In this document: positions 34,347-43,804 of the stretch, one piece after another
How positions within the stretch are numbered: position 1 is the stretch's first letter
How the letters are laid out: the number at the start of each line of letters is the position of its first letter
DNA from: Faucicola osloensis_C
GTDB taxonomy: Bacteria; Pseudomonadota; Gammaproteobacteria; Pseudomonadales; Moraxellaceae
DNA length: 64,000 nt
Direction: 5' to 3'
Assembly: GCA_019353055.1 (NCBI GenBank)
Contig: JABAHL010000002.1
Span: 124,001-188,000 of the forward strand
Made by a program: the position numbers and the translations under genes
The notes under the pieces: generated by a model
Told to the model about the DNA's origin: nothing
What the model saw: the letters and a program-made list of their open reading frames with translations, nothing else
Database searches by the model: none

Positions 34347-36191
34347 TTATAGCAAATAGTTTGGTTTATAGTTGGCTTTGAGCCATTTAGTGGTATCTTG
34401 ACCAGACATGGGTACACCAAAACCAAAGCCTTGAATCAAATCACAACCCAGGCTAAGCAAATATTCAATTTCTTCACAGTTAGACACGCCCTCAGCCAAT
34501 GCTTGCATGGAGAGCGAATGCGCCATATCAATCACTGATTTGACAATTACTTGTTTTTTTGGGTCTTGTAAAATATCCGTAATAAATAAGCGGTCAATTT
34601 TGAGCACATCAATCGGATATTTAATCAAATATTGCATCGCGGCAAAACCTGTACCAAAGTCATCAATCGAGATACTAAAACCATACTGGCGCAGTTTTGC
34701 TAGCATCACCTGCGCTTTTACTTCATCATGAATTTTGCAGACTTCCGTGATTTCAAAACTGATTAATTGCGCAAGCCAACTATATTGCTGTATTGTCCCT
34801 TCAATAAACTCAATAAATTTGTCACTAATCAATTGGCGAGTATCAATATTGACACAGATGAGGCAGTTATAGCCCATCTCACGCCATGTCAAAATCTGCT
34901 CGATACAAGCTAAAACAATTTTTTCAAATAGCGGCTGCGATGACTTATCGAGCACCTCATCCAAAAAATCGTTGGGATAGAGCAGTCCAAGGGTGGGATG
35001 CTCCCAACGCACCAGCGCTTCAAACATCGGCAAGTCGGGCTGTGCAAACTCTAGCTTGGGCTGAAAATAGGGCAAAATTTGCTGTTTTAATAACGCATTT
35101 TTAAAGGCACTGAGCAAATGAATGTCTTTAAAATTGCCTTTTTGCTGGTTGTCATCATACCAAACACAATCTTCATCACTGATAAGCCGCGCATGTTTCA
35201 ACGCCGTGTCTGCTTGTAATAGCAATGTCTGAGCATCTTGGGTATGAGTTGGGAAAACCGATGCGCCAATCGACAGCCTTAAATAAATTGATTGGTTGTC
35301 AATGCTAAAAGGTAAGTCAAATAACTGTTTAAGCGCTGCCACATAGTGATGCGCGGCATCAAGGTGTTGTACCGAAATCATCGCCGCAAAACTATCACCA
35401 CCAAACCGCGAAAAAGTGACTAAACTGGCACCCGAAATTTTTAAGGATTTTACCCGTTTGACAAAACCTTGAATCAGCGTATTGGTATTTTCAATGCCAA
35501 GGCTGATGTTAAAAGACTGTAATTTATCAATATTGATGCGTAGCAATACCCCCATACATTCACGCTGATTATCGGCTGTGTGGTAATAGTCAATACAGCT
35601 TTTTAACTTGTCATAAAAAGTATCGTAATTGGGCAGCCCCGTTAATTCATCGTAATTGTAGAGATGTAAGGTGTGGCTAAGCTGCGCATCTTTTTTGGTT
35701 AAATTGGTAAGTAGCCCTACATACACCACTCGGTTATCATCGACTTCACACACGCAGATATCTAGCCAAACCGCCACTTCAGGTGAATTGTGATAACAAA
35801 GCACTAAATTGGTCGAAGTTGATTGTCGATTATCCAGTTTGGTAATGATGGCGGCAATCGCTTGCTGTAAGTGTGGGGCGTAGGTCTTATACGGATAAAA
35901 ATAAAACGGGCTACCTATCACCTGATCGCGTGGCAAGGCGGTAATGTTTAAAAATTGCTGATTGACACAGATAAAACGTAGCTGTTCATCAAGCATAAAA
36001 ATGCCATCATGGATTTTTGAAAAAACCGAGGCAAACACCGCATTTTGATGTTCAAGCGAAATTTTTTTGTCAAAAAAATGGCTATCGACAATAAATCCAT
36101 ACTGACTTAACTCATCATGACAAAACTTGTTAGCACCCGTAAAGCAATCACGATGGTCTATCGGCATGACTGGATCATTATTCGATGACAT
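34347..36191 (-). CDS. PAS-GGDEF-EAL protein, cyclic-di-GMP phosphodiesterase candidate
   Basis: A 614-residue cytoplasmic signalling protein. A PAS domain (about 50-165) is followed by a GGDEF domain whose signature reads RFGGDSF (262-268), so the catalytic Glu of GGDEF is replaced by Ser and cyclase activity is doubtful. The EAL domain retains EALVRW (391-396), ICVNIDTRQ, EITE and DDFGTGFAAMQYL, with the metal and catalytic acids in place. Net activity is likely degradation of c-di-GMP, with the GGDEF domain regulating. No membrane segments. It starts 2 bases after the rsmE stop, so the two form an operon. Confidence 0.88.
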   Translation of the reverse strand: MSSNNDPVMPIDHRDCFTGANKFCHDELSQYGFIVDSHFFDKKISLEHQNAVFASVFSKIHDGIFMLDEQLRFICVNQQFLNITALPRDQVIGSPFYFYPYKTYAPHLQQAIAAIITKLDNRQSTSTNLVLCYHNSPEVAVWLDICVCEVDDNRVVYVGLLTNLTKKDAQLSHTLHLYNYDELTGLPNYDTFYDKLKSCIDYYHTADNQRECMGVLLRINIDKLQSFNISLGIENTNTLIQGFVKRVKSLKISGASLVTFSRFGGDSFAAMISVQHLDAAHHYVAALKQLFDLPFSIDNQSIYLRLSIGASVFPTHTQDAQTLLLQADTALKHARLISDEDCVWYDDNQQKGNFKDIHLLSAFKNALLKQQILPYFQPKLEFAQPDLPMFEALVRWEHPTLGLLYPNDFLDEVLDKSSQPLFEKIVLACIEQILTWREMGYNCLICVNIDTRQLISDKFIEFIEGTIQQYSWLAQLISFEITEVCKIHDEVKAQVMLAKLRQYGFSISIDDFGTGFAAMQYLIKYPIDVLKIDRLFITDILQDPKKQVIVKSVIDMAHSLSMQALAEGVSNCEEIEYLLSLGCDLIQGFGFGVPMSGQDTTKWLKANYKPNYLL

Positions 36192-36193
36192 GA

Positions 36194-37078
36194 TTATTCC
36201 TGTGCAAGGGTCAAAGTTTGATGTAGCGTCAACAATGAAGACAATGCGACGACAGGGGCTGTCTCAGTTCGTAGCACACGCTCGCCAATTTGCCAAGGCA
36301 TAAAATCTCGCTCGATAGCTTGCGTTATTTCTTGCTCTGAAAACCCACCTTCTGCCCCAATTAGTAACCAAAATTGGGCTAAAGTACACTGTCTAAACTG
36401 GTTTGTTATATGGGGTAATGGGTTGGTGTATGAGGTATATTGCGTGATGGGTTCAATATCGTTATGCTCAATGTCGTTATGTTCAATGTCATCAGCTTGA
36501 ATTTGATTGCAAGGTGTCGCTACGCCACTGTCATCAGGAGGCACGGCTAAAATTAATTTGGTCACGTTGCTAGAAGTGGGAACGCCTGCTAGCTCGTCAA
36601 TCCAGTCGCTAAAAGTTTTTGGTACCAGTAATGTTGGCACAATATTAAGCCCACACTGCTCACAAGCCGATACCGCAATCTGCTGCCAATGGGCGAGCTT
36701 TTTATCGGCTTGGTCTGCTTTTAGGCGTACTTCGCCATGTTGGCTTGTGAGCAGTTGAATCGATGACACCCCAAGCTCTGTGGCTTTTTGAATGGCATAA
36801 TCCATGCGCTCGCCACGACTCATCACCAAGGCAATGTTGACAGTAAATGGCAAAGCTCGATTGATCGGATTAAAATCGTTGATGGTAACGAGCGCTTGTT
36901 TTTTAGTGATATCCGTTAAAGTAACGGTATATTCACCACCTTGACCATCAAAAAACAACGCTTGTTCGCCCATACTTGCTCTTAACACTTTACACCAATG
37001 ATGAAAAATATCTTCGGTCAAAGGCACAGTGCTGCCAACTTGTAGCAAATTTGGTTGGTTATAAAAAAATCTACGCAT
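36194..37078 (-). CDS. rsmE: 16S rRNA (uracil1498-N3)-methyltransferase RsmE, with insertion
   Basis: SPOUT-family enzyme that methylates U1498 of 16S rRNA. The N-terminal PUA-like domain begins MRRFFYN, and the SAM-binding knot contains LIGAEGGFSEQEI (239-251) and GERVLRTETAPVVALS (265-280). At 294 residues it is about 50 longer than E. coli RsmE (243). The extra residues lie at about 180-235 between the second strand (LILAVPPDD) and the knot, and include a tandem DIEHN-DIEHN-DIEP repeat. The insertion breaks no reading frame. It is first in an operon with the EAL protein. Weak Shine-Dalgarno. Confidence 0.93.
   Translation of the reverse strand: MRRFFYNQPNLLQVGSTVPLTEDIFHHWCKVLRASMGEQALFFDGQGGEYTVTLTDITKKQALVTINDFNPINRALPFTVNIALVMSRGERMDYAIQKATELGVSSIQLLTSQHGEVRLKADQADKKLAHWQQIAVSACEQCGLNIVPTLLVPKTFSDWIDELAGVPTSSNVTKLILAVPPDDSGVATPCNQIQADDIEHNDIEHNDIEPITQYTSYTNPLPHITNQFRQCTLAQFWLLIGAEGGFSEQEITQAIERDFMPWQIGERVLRTETAPVVALSSLLTLHQTLTLAQE
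36449..36490 (-). repeat. In-frame 15-bp tandem repeat in rsmE
   Basis: About 2.8 units of 15 bp encode D-I-E-H-N. They are near-identical in DNA and lie in the non-conserved insertion of RsmE. Confidence 0.8.
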
Positions 37079-37341
37079 AAATCATCTAAGTGAGTTTCAC
37101 AATTGAGTTAAGTTAAGTGGGTTAAAATGCCTACAAAAGTTAAATATTTTTTGACGATAATCTCATGGATTATACGTTAAATATGGGCAATGTAAGCATA
37201 AGCTATGAATTTTAATACAATTTTTTAGAATACTGTAAGAATTGAATATTTGTAACAAATCCTATATCTTGACAATTATTGATAATAAAAAACACTTTTT
37301 TATAGTTAGTTGGTAACTTTCATGAGGCGTTAGTAAAGGCG

Positions 37342-38709
37342 TTAAGGCAAGTCAATGGCTTGCAACGAGCCTTGGGGTATTTGGGGGATATGGTCACAAA
37401 GCTTTTGCAAACAATGATTTAATCTGCCAAAGATGTGCCCAATCTCTGCTGGGGTCGTGCAATAAGGCGGAATAAGATAAACATGGTTGCCAATCGGACG
37501 AATCATCACGCCTTGATCAAGGCATAAATTGACAAAAGCTTTGCCCAAATTTTGAGCAAAATCCAAGGTAAAAGCTGCAATCATGCCGGTTTGACGTACA
37601 AACTTTATGGGTAAATTGGCATCAACTAATTGCTGTAAGCCATCAGCCATCGCTTGGATAAGCGATTGGTTGTGTAGCAAGACATTATCGCGTTCAAACA
37701 GTTCAAGCGATGCCAAAGCCGCGCTACAAGCCAGTGGGTTGCCGGTAAAACTATGCGAATGTAAAAACCCTTTTTCCACTTTGTCATCATAAAACGCTTG
37801 ATAAACATCATCGGTTGTCATGACGCAAGACATTGGCAGATAGCCTGCCGTTAGACCTTTTGACAGACAGATAAAGTCAGGGCAATAATCGTCTTGTTTA
37901 TCCGCATCTGCCAAGGCTAGCATTTGCTCTACCGCAAACATAGTACCTGTACGACCAAAACCCACGGCAATCTCATCATATATCACATGGATGTGATAAT
38001 GGTGCGCAAGTTTGGCAACGCCAAGCAAATAATTAGCAGAATACATCGCCATGCCAGCCGCTCCTTGTACCAAAGGTTCAAGGATAATCGCACAGATATC
38101 GCGGGATTTTTCTGCCAAGATGCGTTCTAGTGCATCCAAGCTTTTTTGCTCATGCAGCTGCGCTGGGATGGCGTCAGGGCTGAAAATATGCGCGGGGGAA
38201 GGAATACGAATTTGACTGACAATCAAATCTTTGTATTGCTCACTAAACAGCGGGATATCTGTCACCGCAAGGCTGCCAACGGTTTCACCGTGATAACCGT
38301 GTTCCAATGAGATAAATTTGGTTTTTTGCGTTTGCCCTGATTGCTGCCAGTACTGCAAACTCATCTTAAGCGCGACCTCCACCGCCCCTGAGCCACTGTC
38401 GGCAAAAAAAGCTTTGGTGAATGATTTAGGCGTGATGGCAACCAATTTTTCTGCAAGCGTCAGAATGGGCGGGTGAGTGACACTAGCGATTAAAGTATGC
38501 TCAAGCGTATCGAGCTGCTGTTTTATTTTTTCGTTGATAAAGGGATGGCAATGTCCATGTAAATTGACCCACCATGAGCTAATCATATCGTAATACGCGT
38601 TACCGTGCTGATCATACAATTGATTGCCTTGAGCTTTGACGAGGTGGAGTGGGGGATTGTTTTCAAGGGCTTGCATCTGTGTGCAAGGAAGCCATAACGC
38701 GTTATTCAT
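37342..38709 (-). CDS. bioA: Adenosylmethionine-8-amino-7-oxononanoate aminotransferase BioA
   Basis: PLP-dependent class III aminotransferase of biotin synthesis; uses SAM as amino donor. The family signatures visible are SSWWVNLHGHCHP, FFADSGSGAVEVALKMSLQYW, SLEHGYHGETVGS, VIYDEIAVGFGRTG with the PLP-binding Asp, and the Schiff-base Lys in CLSKGLTAGYLPMS. The start at ATG 38709 (MNNALWLPCTQM) aligns with the family and gives 455 residues; the 15 codons before it, to 38754, run into a terminator hairpin and are not counted. The other biotin genes are not adjacent. Confidence 0.95.
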   Translation of the reverse strand: MNNALWLPCTQMQALENNPPLHLVKAQGNQLYDQHGNAYYDMISSWWVNLHGHCHPFINEKIKQQLDTLEHTLIASVTHPPILTLAEKLVAITPKSFTKAFFADSGSGAVEVALKMSLQYWQQSGQTQKTKFISLEHGYHGETVGSLAVTDIPLFSEQYKDLIVSQIRIPSPAHIFSPDAIPAQLHEQKSLDALERILAEKSRDICAIILEPLVQGAAGMAMYSANYLLGVAKLAHHYHIHVIYDEIAVGFGRTGTMFAVEQMLALADADKQDDYCPDFICLSKGLTAGYLPMSCVMTTDDVYQAFYDDKVEKGFLHSHSFTGNPLACSAALASLELFERDNVLLHNQSLIQAMADGLQQLVDANLPIKFVRQTGMIAAFTLDFAQNLGKAFVNLCLDQGVMIRPIGNHVYLIPPYCTTPAEIGHIFGRLNHCLQKLCDHIPQIPQGSLQAIDLP

Positions 38710-38756
38710 AAGGGTCTCAAAATTTTTTGTCACATTGTAGCACTTTTGACCCAAGA

Positions 38757-38781
38757 AAAAAGGCTTGAAATCGCAAGCCTT
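38757..38781 (-). terminator. Second terminator after citM-type gene
   Basis: AAGGCTTG (38760-38767) pairs with CAAGCCTT (38774-38781); leftward it ends in a T run. It blocks read-through into bioA. Confidence 0.8.
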
Positions 38782-38854
38782 CTAATGCTATGAGCGATAA
38801 TGGTAATAATAGGAACGGTAATTATCACAGAATTTACGTACTATAGATTTTCGA

Positions 38855-38892
38855 TAAAAAAGCGTCTAAAAAAATGTCGTTTTTAGACGCTT
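38855..38892 (-). terminator. Terminator of the citrate transporter gene
   Basis: AAGCGTCTAAAAA (38860-38872) pairs with TTTTTAGACGCTT (38880-38892) with loop AATGTCG. A T tract follows in the leftward direction. A second hairpin lies about 75 bases further on. Confidence 0.85.
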
Positions 38893-38956
38893 GTATAAAG
38901 CGTACATTTATAATGGTTGCTAAAATTGTATACTTAAAATACCTGATGATAGGGTG

Positions 38957-40318
38957 TCAAAGCGGCACACCACCCATTGTGAATATCCCTAAGGAAAATG
39001 CGACAAAAATCCCAATCGCCCATTTGGCTGATTGAATCTGCCATTTACCCATCTCAACGCCTGTAATATGCAGCAATAGATAGATAAATCCAACCAATGG
39101 ACTTAATAAATGAAATGCTTGACCAGCGGTTGAAGCAATCGCAATATCCATTGAGCTAAAACCATATTTTATCCCAACTTGGTTTAATACCGGCAACACA
39201 CCCAAATAAAAAGCATCATTACTTAGCAAAAACGTGCCAGGTACAGAGATCAAGGCGACAATTAACGGCCAATGATTACCAAATCGCTCAGGAATCCAGG
39301 TCGCTAGGGCTTCGCCCATGGCATGACTCATACCTGTTCCCGATAAAATCCCCATAAACACCCCCGCTGCCAGCACCATGAAAATTACTTGTACGGCTGA
39401 TGAGCCATATTTTTCAATAATTTCACGTTGATCGGCTTGTTTCGGGTAATTGGCCATTAAAGCAACGGCTAACGCAATCGCAAAAATCAATGCTGAATTG
39501 ACTTTTGGTAGAAACCACATCCCACCAAAAATAAGTTCAATCATGACTAGCAGCGTCAAGCCAAAATTGAACCAAATGAGATGGGGTCTAGTAAATTTAG
39601 CATCGTCCTCATGTGGTGTATCGATTAGATGCACCATACCATCTGTGTTTAGATTGGTGATACCCAATCGTTTTCTCTCTGCTAACCCCCGTATGACAGC
39701 CACAGCAATGACCCATATGGCGGCGATAATCATCCCCGGCATGATTGCACGTAATAACTCCCCCTCATCAACGTGCAGCGCTGTGATAATACGTGCGGTG
39801 GGTCCTCCCCAAGGTAACAAATTCATGATAGAGTTTGCTAGAACAATTAATACCGCCAAATCCATCATTTTCATATTCAATTTGCGATACACAGGTAGCA
39901 TGGCTGAACAGACCACAAGGGTCGTCGTCGATCCATCGCCATCAACTGAAATACCTAGTGCAAGAATCGCTGTGCCCACCAAGACTTTTAAAGGGTCGCC
40001 CTTTACTGCTCGGACAATAAAATTGACCAATGGCTGAAACAATCCAGCACTCAGCATTAAACCAAAGTATAAAATCGCAAATAACAGCATAAGTGCTGTA
40101 CCTGCAACACCTTTAATTTTTAAATCGGCATCGCTAATCATCCCAGCAATAGCATATTTGGGAATATCAAGTGCAGAAAACCCCCACTGGTTTATGGCTC
40201 CAGCGATAACACCAATAATTAAAGGCACTAAAATAAGAGAGGTAAAAGGGGATGCTTTGCGGGTCATGATAAGTATCATAAACCCGATCACAATTAATAA
40301 TCCAAACAGCGCTAACAT
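38957..40318 (-). CDS. CitMHS family citrate (Mg2+/Ca2+-citrate) transporter
   Basis: A 453-residue inner-membrane transporter with about 12 hydrophobic segments. The family pattern SVDGDGSTTTLVVCSAMLPVYRKL and LLPWGGPTARIITAL identifies CitMHS, which brings in citrate complexed with a divalent metal together with protons. AAGGA lies before the ATG. The long 5' gap (549 bases) to the GAF-type regulator suggests control by an upstream regulator, but no operator is recognised. It is a single-gene unit with a double terminator downstream. Metal preference cannot be read from sequence. Confidence 0.9.
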   Translation of the reverse strand: MLALFGLLIVIGFMILIMTRKASPFTSLILVPLIIGVIAGAINQWGFSALDIPKYAIAGMISDADLKIKGVAGTALMLLFAILYFGLMLSAGLFQPLVNFIVRAVKGDPLKVLVGTAILALGISVDGDGSTTTLVVCSAMLPVYRKLNMKMMDLAVLIVLANSIMNLLPWGGPTARIITALHVDEGELLRAIMPGMIIAAIWVIAVAVIRGLAERKRLGITNLNTDGMVHLIDTPHEDDAKFTRPHLIWFNFGLTLLVMIELIFGGMWFLPKVNSALIFAIALAVALMANYPKQADQREIIEKYGSSAVQVIFMVLAAGVFMGILSGTGMSHAMGEALATWIPERFGNHWPLIVALISVPGTFLLSNDAFYLGVLPVLNQVGIKYGFSSMDIAIASTAGQAFHLLSPLVGFIYLLLHITGVEMGKWQIQSAKWAIGIFVAFSLGIFTMGGVPL

Positions 40319-40867
40319 AGTTGTAATCCTTTACATGGTCATTTACAAAGGTGGCAATATTAGCATAATATTTTGTGTTTTTTCGATAATTTCTATGCTC
40401 ATGACACAAACCAAGATATCCCGATACGCGCAACTATTAAAATGCCCCAATCTATACAGCCACCTATCATAAAATGAAGCCAACTAATTTCGATGCAGGT
40501 TATTAGCTAACCTATTGAAAAATATAGCAAACCAATAATCTAACAAGCCAACATAATTACGATGTCTTGAATGCTCAGTTGCACAAATAGGTTTTAGCTC
40601 ATCAAAACTGGCGTTAAAAAATACACAAGCATTACCACCCAAAAGTGCATAGAGGCATGCTATTTTTTATCTTGACAGGTGGATAGTATTGCAGCAGTGC
40701 TTGCACGGACAGCGGCTAAACAGGGTGGTAAAGCGGGAAATCAAGAACACACAAACACAACCAACGGTTTGGTGGGGTATCACCTATATCGAAAAAACCT
40801 TACAACGGCTTTTTCAGCGAAAAATTCATAATTAGGGGAAAATTGACGGTTAAGCAAAAATTGATGG
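40319..40867. other. Long intergenic region with a possible transposase relic
   Basis: A 549-base gap between the citrate transporter and GAF-regulator genes, both read leftward. On the minus strand an uninterrupted frame of about 60 codons (40484-40666) without a start contains FFNASFDELKPIC followed by EHSRHRN, resembling the C-terminus of IS982-type transposases. The resemblance is weak and degenerate. A plus-strand frame of about 60 codons (40653-40835) shows no recognisable protein. No terminal inverted repeats were found. Confidence 0.35.
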
Positions 40868-42043
40868 TTACCGATTTGACAGTACCTCTAAATGTTGGTG
40901 AATTGAGAGGTTATCTGGCATTAATTCAATCAACCTTTCTATAGCATCGCTAGCATCAGGACAATTTGACAAATGCATGAGTAATAAATCAACCTGATCT
41001 GAATGATATATGGCTTGGCTCAAGCGAGCTTCTAAACAAGTGCGCCAAGTGCATAAAAAAGGGCTTTCAGTTTTGCTAAAAAATATGCCAGTATATAATT
41101 TGATGGCGGCTTCTAAATAACCTGCATTTAATGATTGTTCAACCCGTAAAAAATCACCATCAATAGGCATTAATAATCGGTACGGACGAGAACCCAATAA
41201 ACCAGTAAGTGTATCACGTAACTGCGACATTTCAGTCTTTAGCGTACCTTGTGACACTTTACGCTCACCATAGATCGCTTGGTGTAAGGCATCTAAGCTC
41301 ATGCCTTGGGGACAAAGTGCTAACACTGTCAATATCTCGACTTGCCGAGGGGTCAGCCGCAAGGTTTTGCCATTGAATATGACGCTGGGTTCATTAAATC
41401 CTTGAATATACAGATAGTGTCTTTGGCACTCATTCAAAGCGGATTGTAAAATACTGGCACAGCGTTCAGCAGCAAATATGCCAAAATTATTGTGATTCTG
41501 CCAAGTGGTCGATAAATCTAAGACGCCAATGACCTGCTTGGTATGCGGTTCAATAATAGGCGTGGCGTAACAGACCCATTCGTGAACCGAAGGCATATAG
41601 TGTTCATTGGAAAAAACACAAGTTGATTGCTGCGTTTTTAGTGATAATGCAAGCGCATTTGTGCCAACTTGGCTTTCCCCCCAGCATCCACCTTCGATGA
41701 AGTTAACCGCTTCTGCCGCTTTTTGCATAGACTTACTTGCAGTCGTCCAGATAATCGTACTACCGATATCAGCCACAGCCATCACCATGGAGGATTGCAA
41801 CGTGATATGTTGTAATTGATTTTGACAATAGCCTAAGGCTTTTTTTAGATAATACGATTGATCGCTTTTGGTGGCGTTAATGGGTGCTTGTTGGCGCTCA
41901 GTTGGAATGTTAGCACTGTCTGAGCGGTGCCATGACTGAACGATACTTTGTTGGATAAGGTCTGCATTATTATCGGTAAAGGTAATGTTAAAACGCCTCT
42001 TATCAATCCGATGCCTTTGCTCTAACAGTCTATTTTTATTCAT
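40868..42043 (-). CDS. GAF domain transcriptional regulator (AcoR-like sensor, winged-helix output)
   Basis: A 391-residue regulator. Residues about 60-210 form a GAF-type sensor as in AcoR-like activators (IIWTTASKSMQKAAEAVNFIEGG, GTNALALSLKT, GVLDLSTTW). The output is not an AAA+ sigma-54 domain: residues about 220-310 resemble an OmpR-type winged helix (LRLTPRQVEILTVLALCPQGMSLDALHQAIYG, then KTEMSQLRDTL). A helical tail of about 70 residues follows. AGGATATT precedes the ATG. It is divergent from an ExaC/AcoD-type aldehyde dehydrogenase with an inverted repeat in between, so it is the likely activator of that gene. Confidence 0.82.
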   Translation of the reverse strand: MNKNRLLEQRHRIDKRRFNITFTDNNADLIQQSIVQSWHRSDSANIPTERQQAPINATKSDQSYYLKKALGYCQNQLQHITLQSSMVMAVADIGSTIIWTTASKSMQKAAEAVNFIEGGCWGESQVGTNALALSLKTQQSTCVFSNEHYMPSVHEWVCYATPIIEPHTKQVIGVLDLSTTWQNHNNFGIFAAERCASILQSALNECQRHYLYIQGFNEPSVIFNGKTLRLTPRQVEILTVLALCPQGMSLDALHQAIYGERKVSQGTLKTEMSQLRDTLTGLLGSRPYRLLMPIDGDFLRVEQSLNAGYLEAAIKLYTGIFFSKTESPFLCTWRTCLEARLSQAIYHSDQVDLLLMHLSNCPDASDAIERLIELMPDNLSIHQHLEVLSNR

Positions 42044-42066
42044 ATTTTAAAATATCCTAATGCACT

Positions 42067-42112
42067 AACCAATCCTTGGTTTTTTAAAATAAGCTATCCT
42101 CAATAGTATAAT
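42067..42112 (+). promoter_or_regulatory. Inverted repeat and -10 box before the aldehyde dehydrogenase gene
   Basis: AACCAA-TCC-TTGGTT (42067-42081) is a perfect 6-bp dyad. A consensus TATAAT lies at 42107-42112 with no good -35 box, the pattern of an activator-dependent promoter. The divergent GAF-type regulator is the natural candidate to bind the dyad. Confidence 0.5.
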
Positions 42113-42241
42113 GTCCATCCCTTATTGTAAAGGATAATTAAACACCTACCTTTTACCTACCGTTTCTGTAATAATATGAATTTGTAAAACCCCAACTGCA
42201 CGAAGCAGTTTATCTACCAACTGACAAAAGGAAATGTCATT

Positions 42242-43753
42242 ATGCGTTATGCTGACCCTAATACTGACGGTGCTAAAATCAATTTTAAAGAAAAGTATGA
42301 CAACTTTATTGGCGGCCAATGGGTTGCGCCGGTTAAAGGTGAGTACTTTGATAACATCTCACCCGTCAACGGCAAGCCCTTCGCCAAAGTCGCCAAATCA
42401 AGTCCAGAAGACATTGAACTTGCACTTGATGCCGCCCATGCCGCTAAAACTAAGTGGAATGCGGCTTCACCCACAGAGCGCTCTAATCTATTATTAAAAA
42501 TCGCAGATCGCCTTGAGCAAAATATTGAGTTATTGGCGGTAGCTGAAACATGGGAAAACGGTAAACCTATCCGTGAAACCTTGGCTGCGGATATACCACT
42601 TGCCATTGACCATTTTCGCTACTTTGCCGGTGCGATACGCGCGCAAGAAGGCGGTGTGTCACCCATTGATGATGACACGGTCGCTTATCACTTTCATGAA
42701 CCTTTAGGTGTGGTTGGACAAATCATTCCTTGGAACTTTCCAATTTTAATGGCTACCTGGAAAATAGCGCCTGCACTAGCCGCGGGTAACTGCATCGTCT
42801 TAAAACCCGCCGAACAGACGCCTGTAAGCTTATTGGTGCTTGTTGAATTGATTCAAGATTTGCTACCAGCAGGTATTTTAAATATTGTGAATGGGTATGG
42901 GGAAGAGGTGGGTAGTCATTTAGCTAGAAGCCCTCGCATCTCAAAAATTGCCTTTACTGGCTCAACCCCTGTCGGTCAGCTTATTATGAAGTATGCGACA
43001 GAGAATATTATTCCAGTTACTTTAGAATTAGGCGGTAAATCACCCAATATTTTCTTTGCCGATGTCATGGATAAAGAAGATGATTACCTAGAAAAAGCGC
43101 TTGAAGGTTTTACGATGTTTGCGCTCAATCAAGGTGAAATATGCACCTGTCCTTCGAGAGCCTTAGTGCATGAAAGTATCGCCGATGCCTTCTTGGCGAA
43201 AGCCGTAGAACGGGTAAAACGTATCAAAACAGGTCATCCATTGGATACGGAAACCATGATTGGTGCGCAAGCCTCTCGGGAACAACAAGACAAAATCTTA
43301 GGTTGTATTGCTACAGGCAAACAAGAAGGCGCCGAGCTTTTAACCGGTGGTAATGCAAGACATGAGGTGGGTGAAGGCTATTATATCGAGCCGACGATTT
43401 TTAAAGGCAATAATGATATGAAAATCTTCCAAGAAGAGATTTTTGGCCCGGTATTGTCTGTGACAACCTTTAAAGACTTTGATGATGCCATGCGTATTGC
43501 CAATGATACTATGTTTGGGCTAGGTGCTGGCGTGTGGGCACGTAGTGGCAATACTGCCTACCGTGCGGGACGTGGCATTGAAGCTGGGCGAGTATGGACA
43601 AACTGTTACCACATTTATCCAGCCCATGCCGCATTTGGTGGTTATAAGAAATCAGGTATTGGGCGTGAAAACCACAAAATGATGTTAGAGCATTACCAAA
43701 ATACCAAAAATTTACTTGTCAGCTATTCTGAAAAGCCGATGGGCTTCTTCTAG
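42242..43753 (+). CDS. NAD-dependent aldehyde dehydrogenase (ExaC/AcoD-type)
   Basis: A 503-residue class I aldehyde dehydrogenase, oxidising acetaldehyde or similar aldehydes to acids with NAD+. The catalytic Cys is in NQGEICTCPSR near residue 302, the general-base Glu in LELGGKSPN, and the NAD-binding region has FTGSTPVGQ and IIPWNFPIL. The NQGE-CTCPSRAL form and VAYHFHEPLGVVGQ segment are typical of ExaC/AcoD. AAAGGAAA precedes the ATG. It is divergent from the GAF regulator, and with the iron alcohol dehydrogenase at 48313 it could complete an alcohol-to-acid route. Confidence 0.93.
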   Translation: MRYADPNTDGAKINFKEKYDNFIGGQWVAPVKGEYFDNISPVNGKPFAKVAKSSPEDIELALDAAHAAKTKWNAASPTERSNLLLKIADRLEQNIELLAVAETWENGKPIRETLAADIPLAIDHFRYFAGAIRAQEGGVSPIDDDTVAYHFHEPLGVVGQIIPWNFPILMATWKIAPALAAGNCIVLKPAEQTPVSLLVLVELIQDLLPAGILNIVNGYGEEVGSHLARSPRISKIAFTGSTPVGQLIMKYATENIIPVTLELGGKSPNIFFADVMDKEDDYLEKALEGFTMFALNQGEICTCPSRALVHESIADAFLAKAVERVKRIKTGHPLDTETMIGAQASREQQDKILGCIATGKQEGAELLTGGNARHEVGEGYYIEPTIFKGNNDMKIFQEEIFGPVLSVTTFKDFDDAMRIANDTMFGLGAGVWARSGNTAYRAGRGIEAGRVWTNCYHIYPAHAAFGGYKKSGIGRENHKMMLEHYQNTKNLLVSYSEKPMGFF

Positions 43754-43775
43754 AATTTGATAGGTCATAAACAAC

Positions 43776-43804
43776 AAAAACCGCTCTCATAGAGCGGTTT
43801 TTTT
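43776..43804 (+). terminator. Terminator of the aldehyde dehydrogenase gene
   Basis: CCGCTCT (43781-43787) pairs with AGAGCGG (43791-43797) around CAT, flanked by A and T runs. Confidence 0.9.

Noticed and set aside
39450..40037. Long plus-strand open frame (195 codons) inside the citrate transporter gene
   Set aside because: It is antisense to a clear transporter gene and its composition (Ile/Thr/Asn/Pro-rich) is what antisense of membrane proteins gives.
40653..40835. Plus-strand open frame of about 60 codons ending LQRLFQRKIHN
   Set aside because: It has no start with a ribosome binding site, no recognised similarity and lies opposite a more protein-like minus-strand frame.
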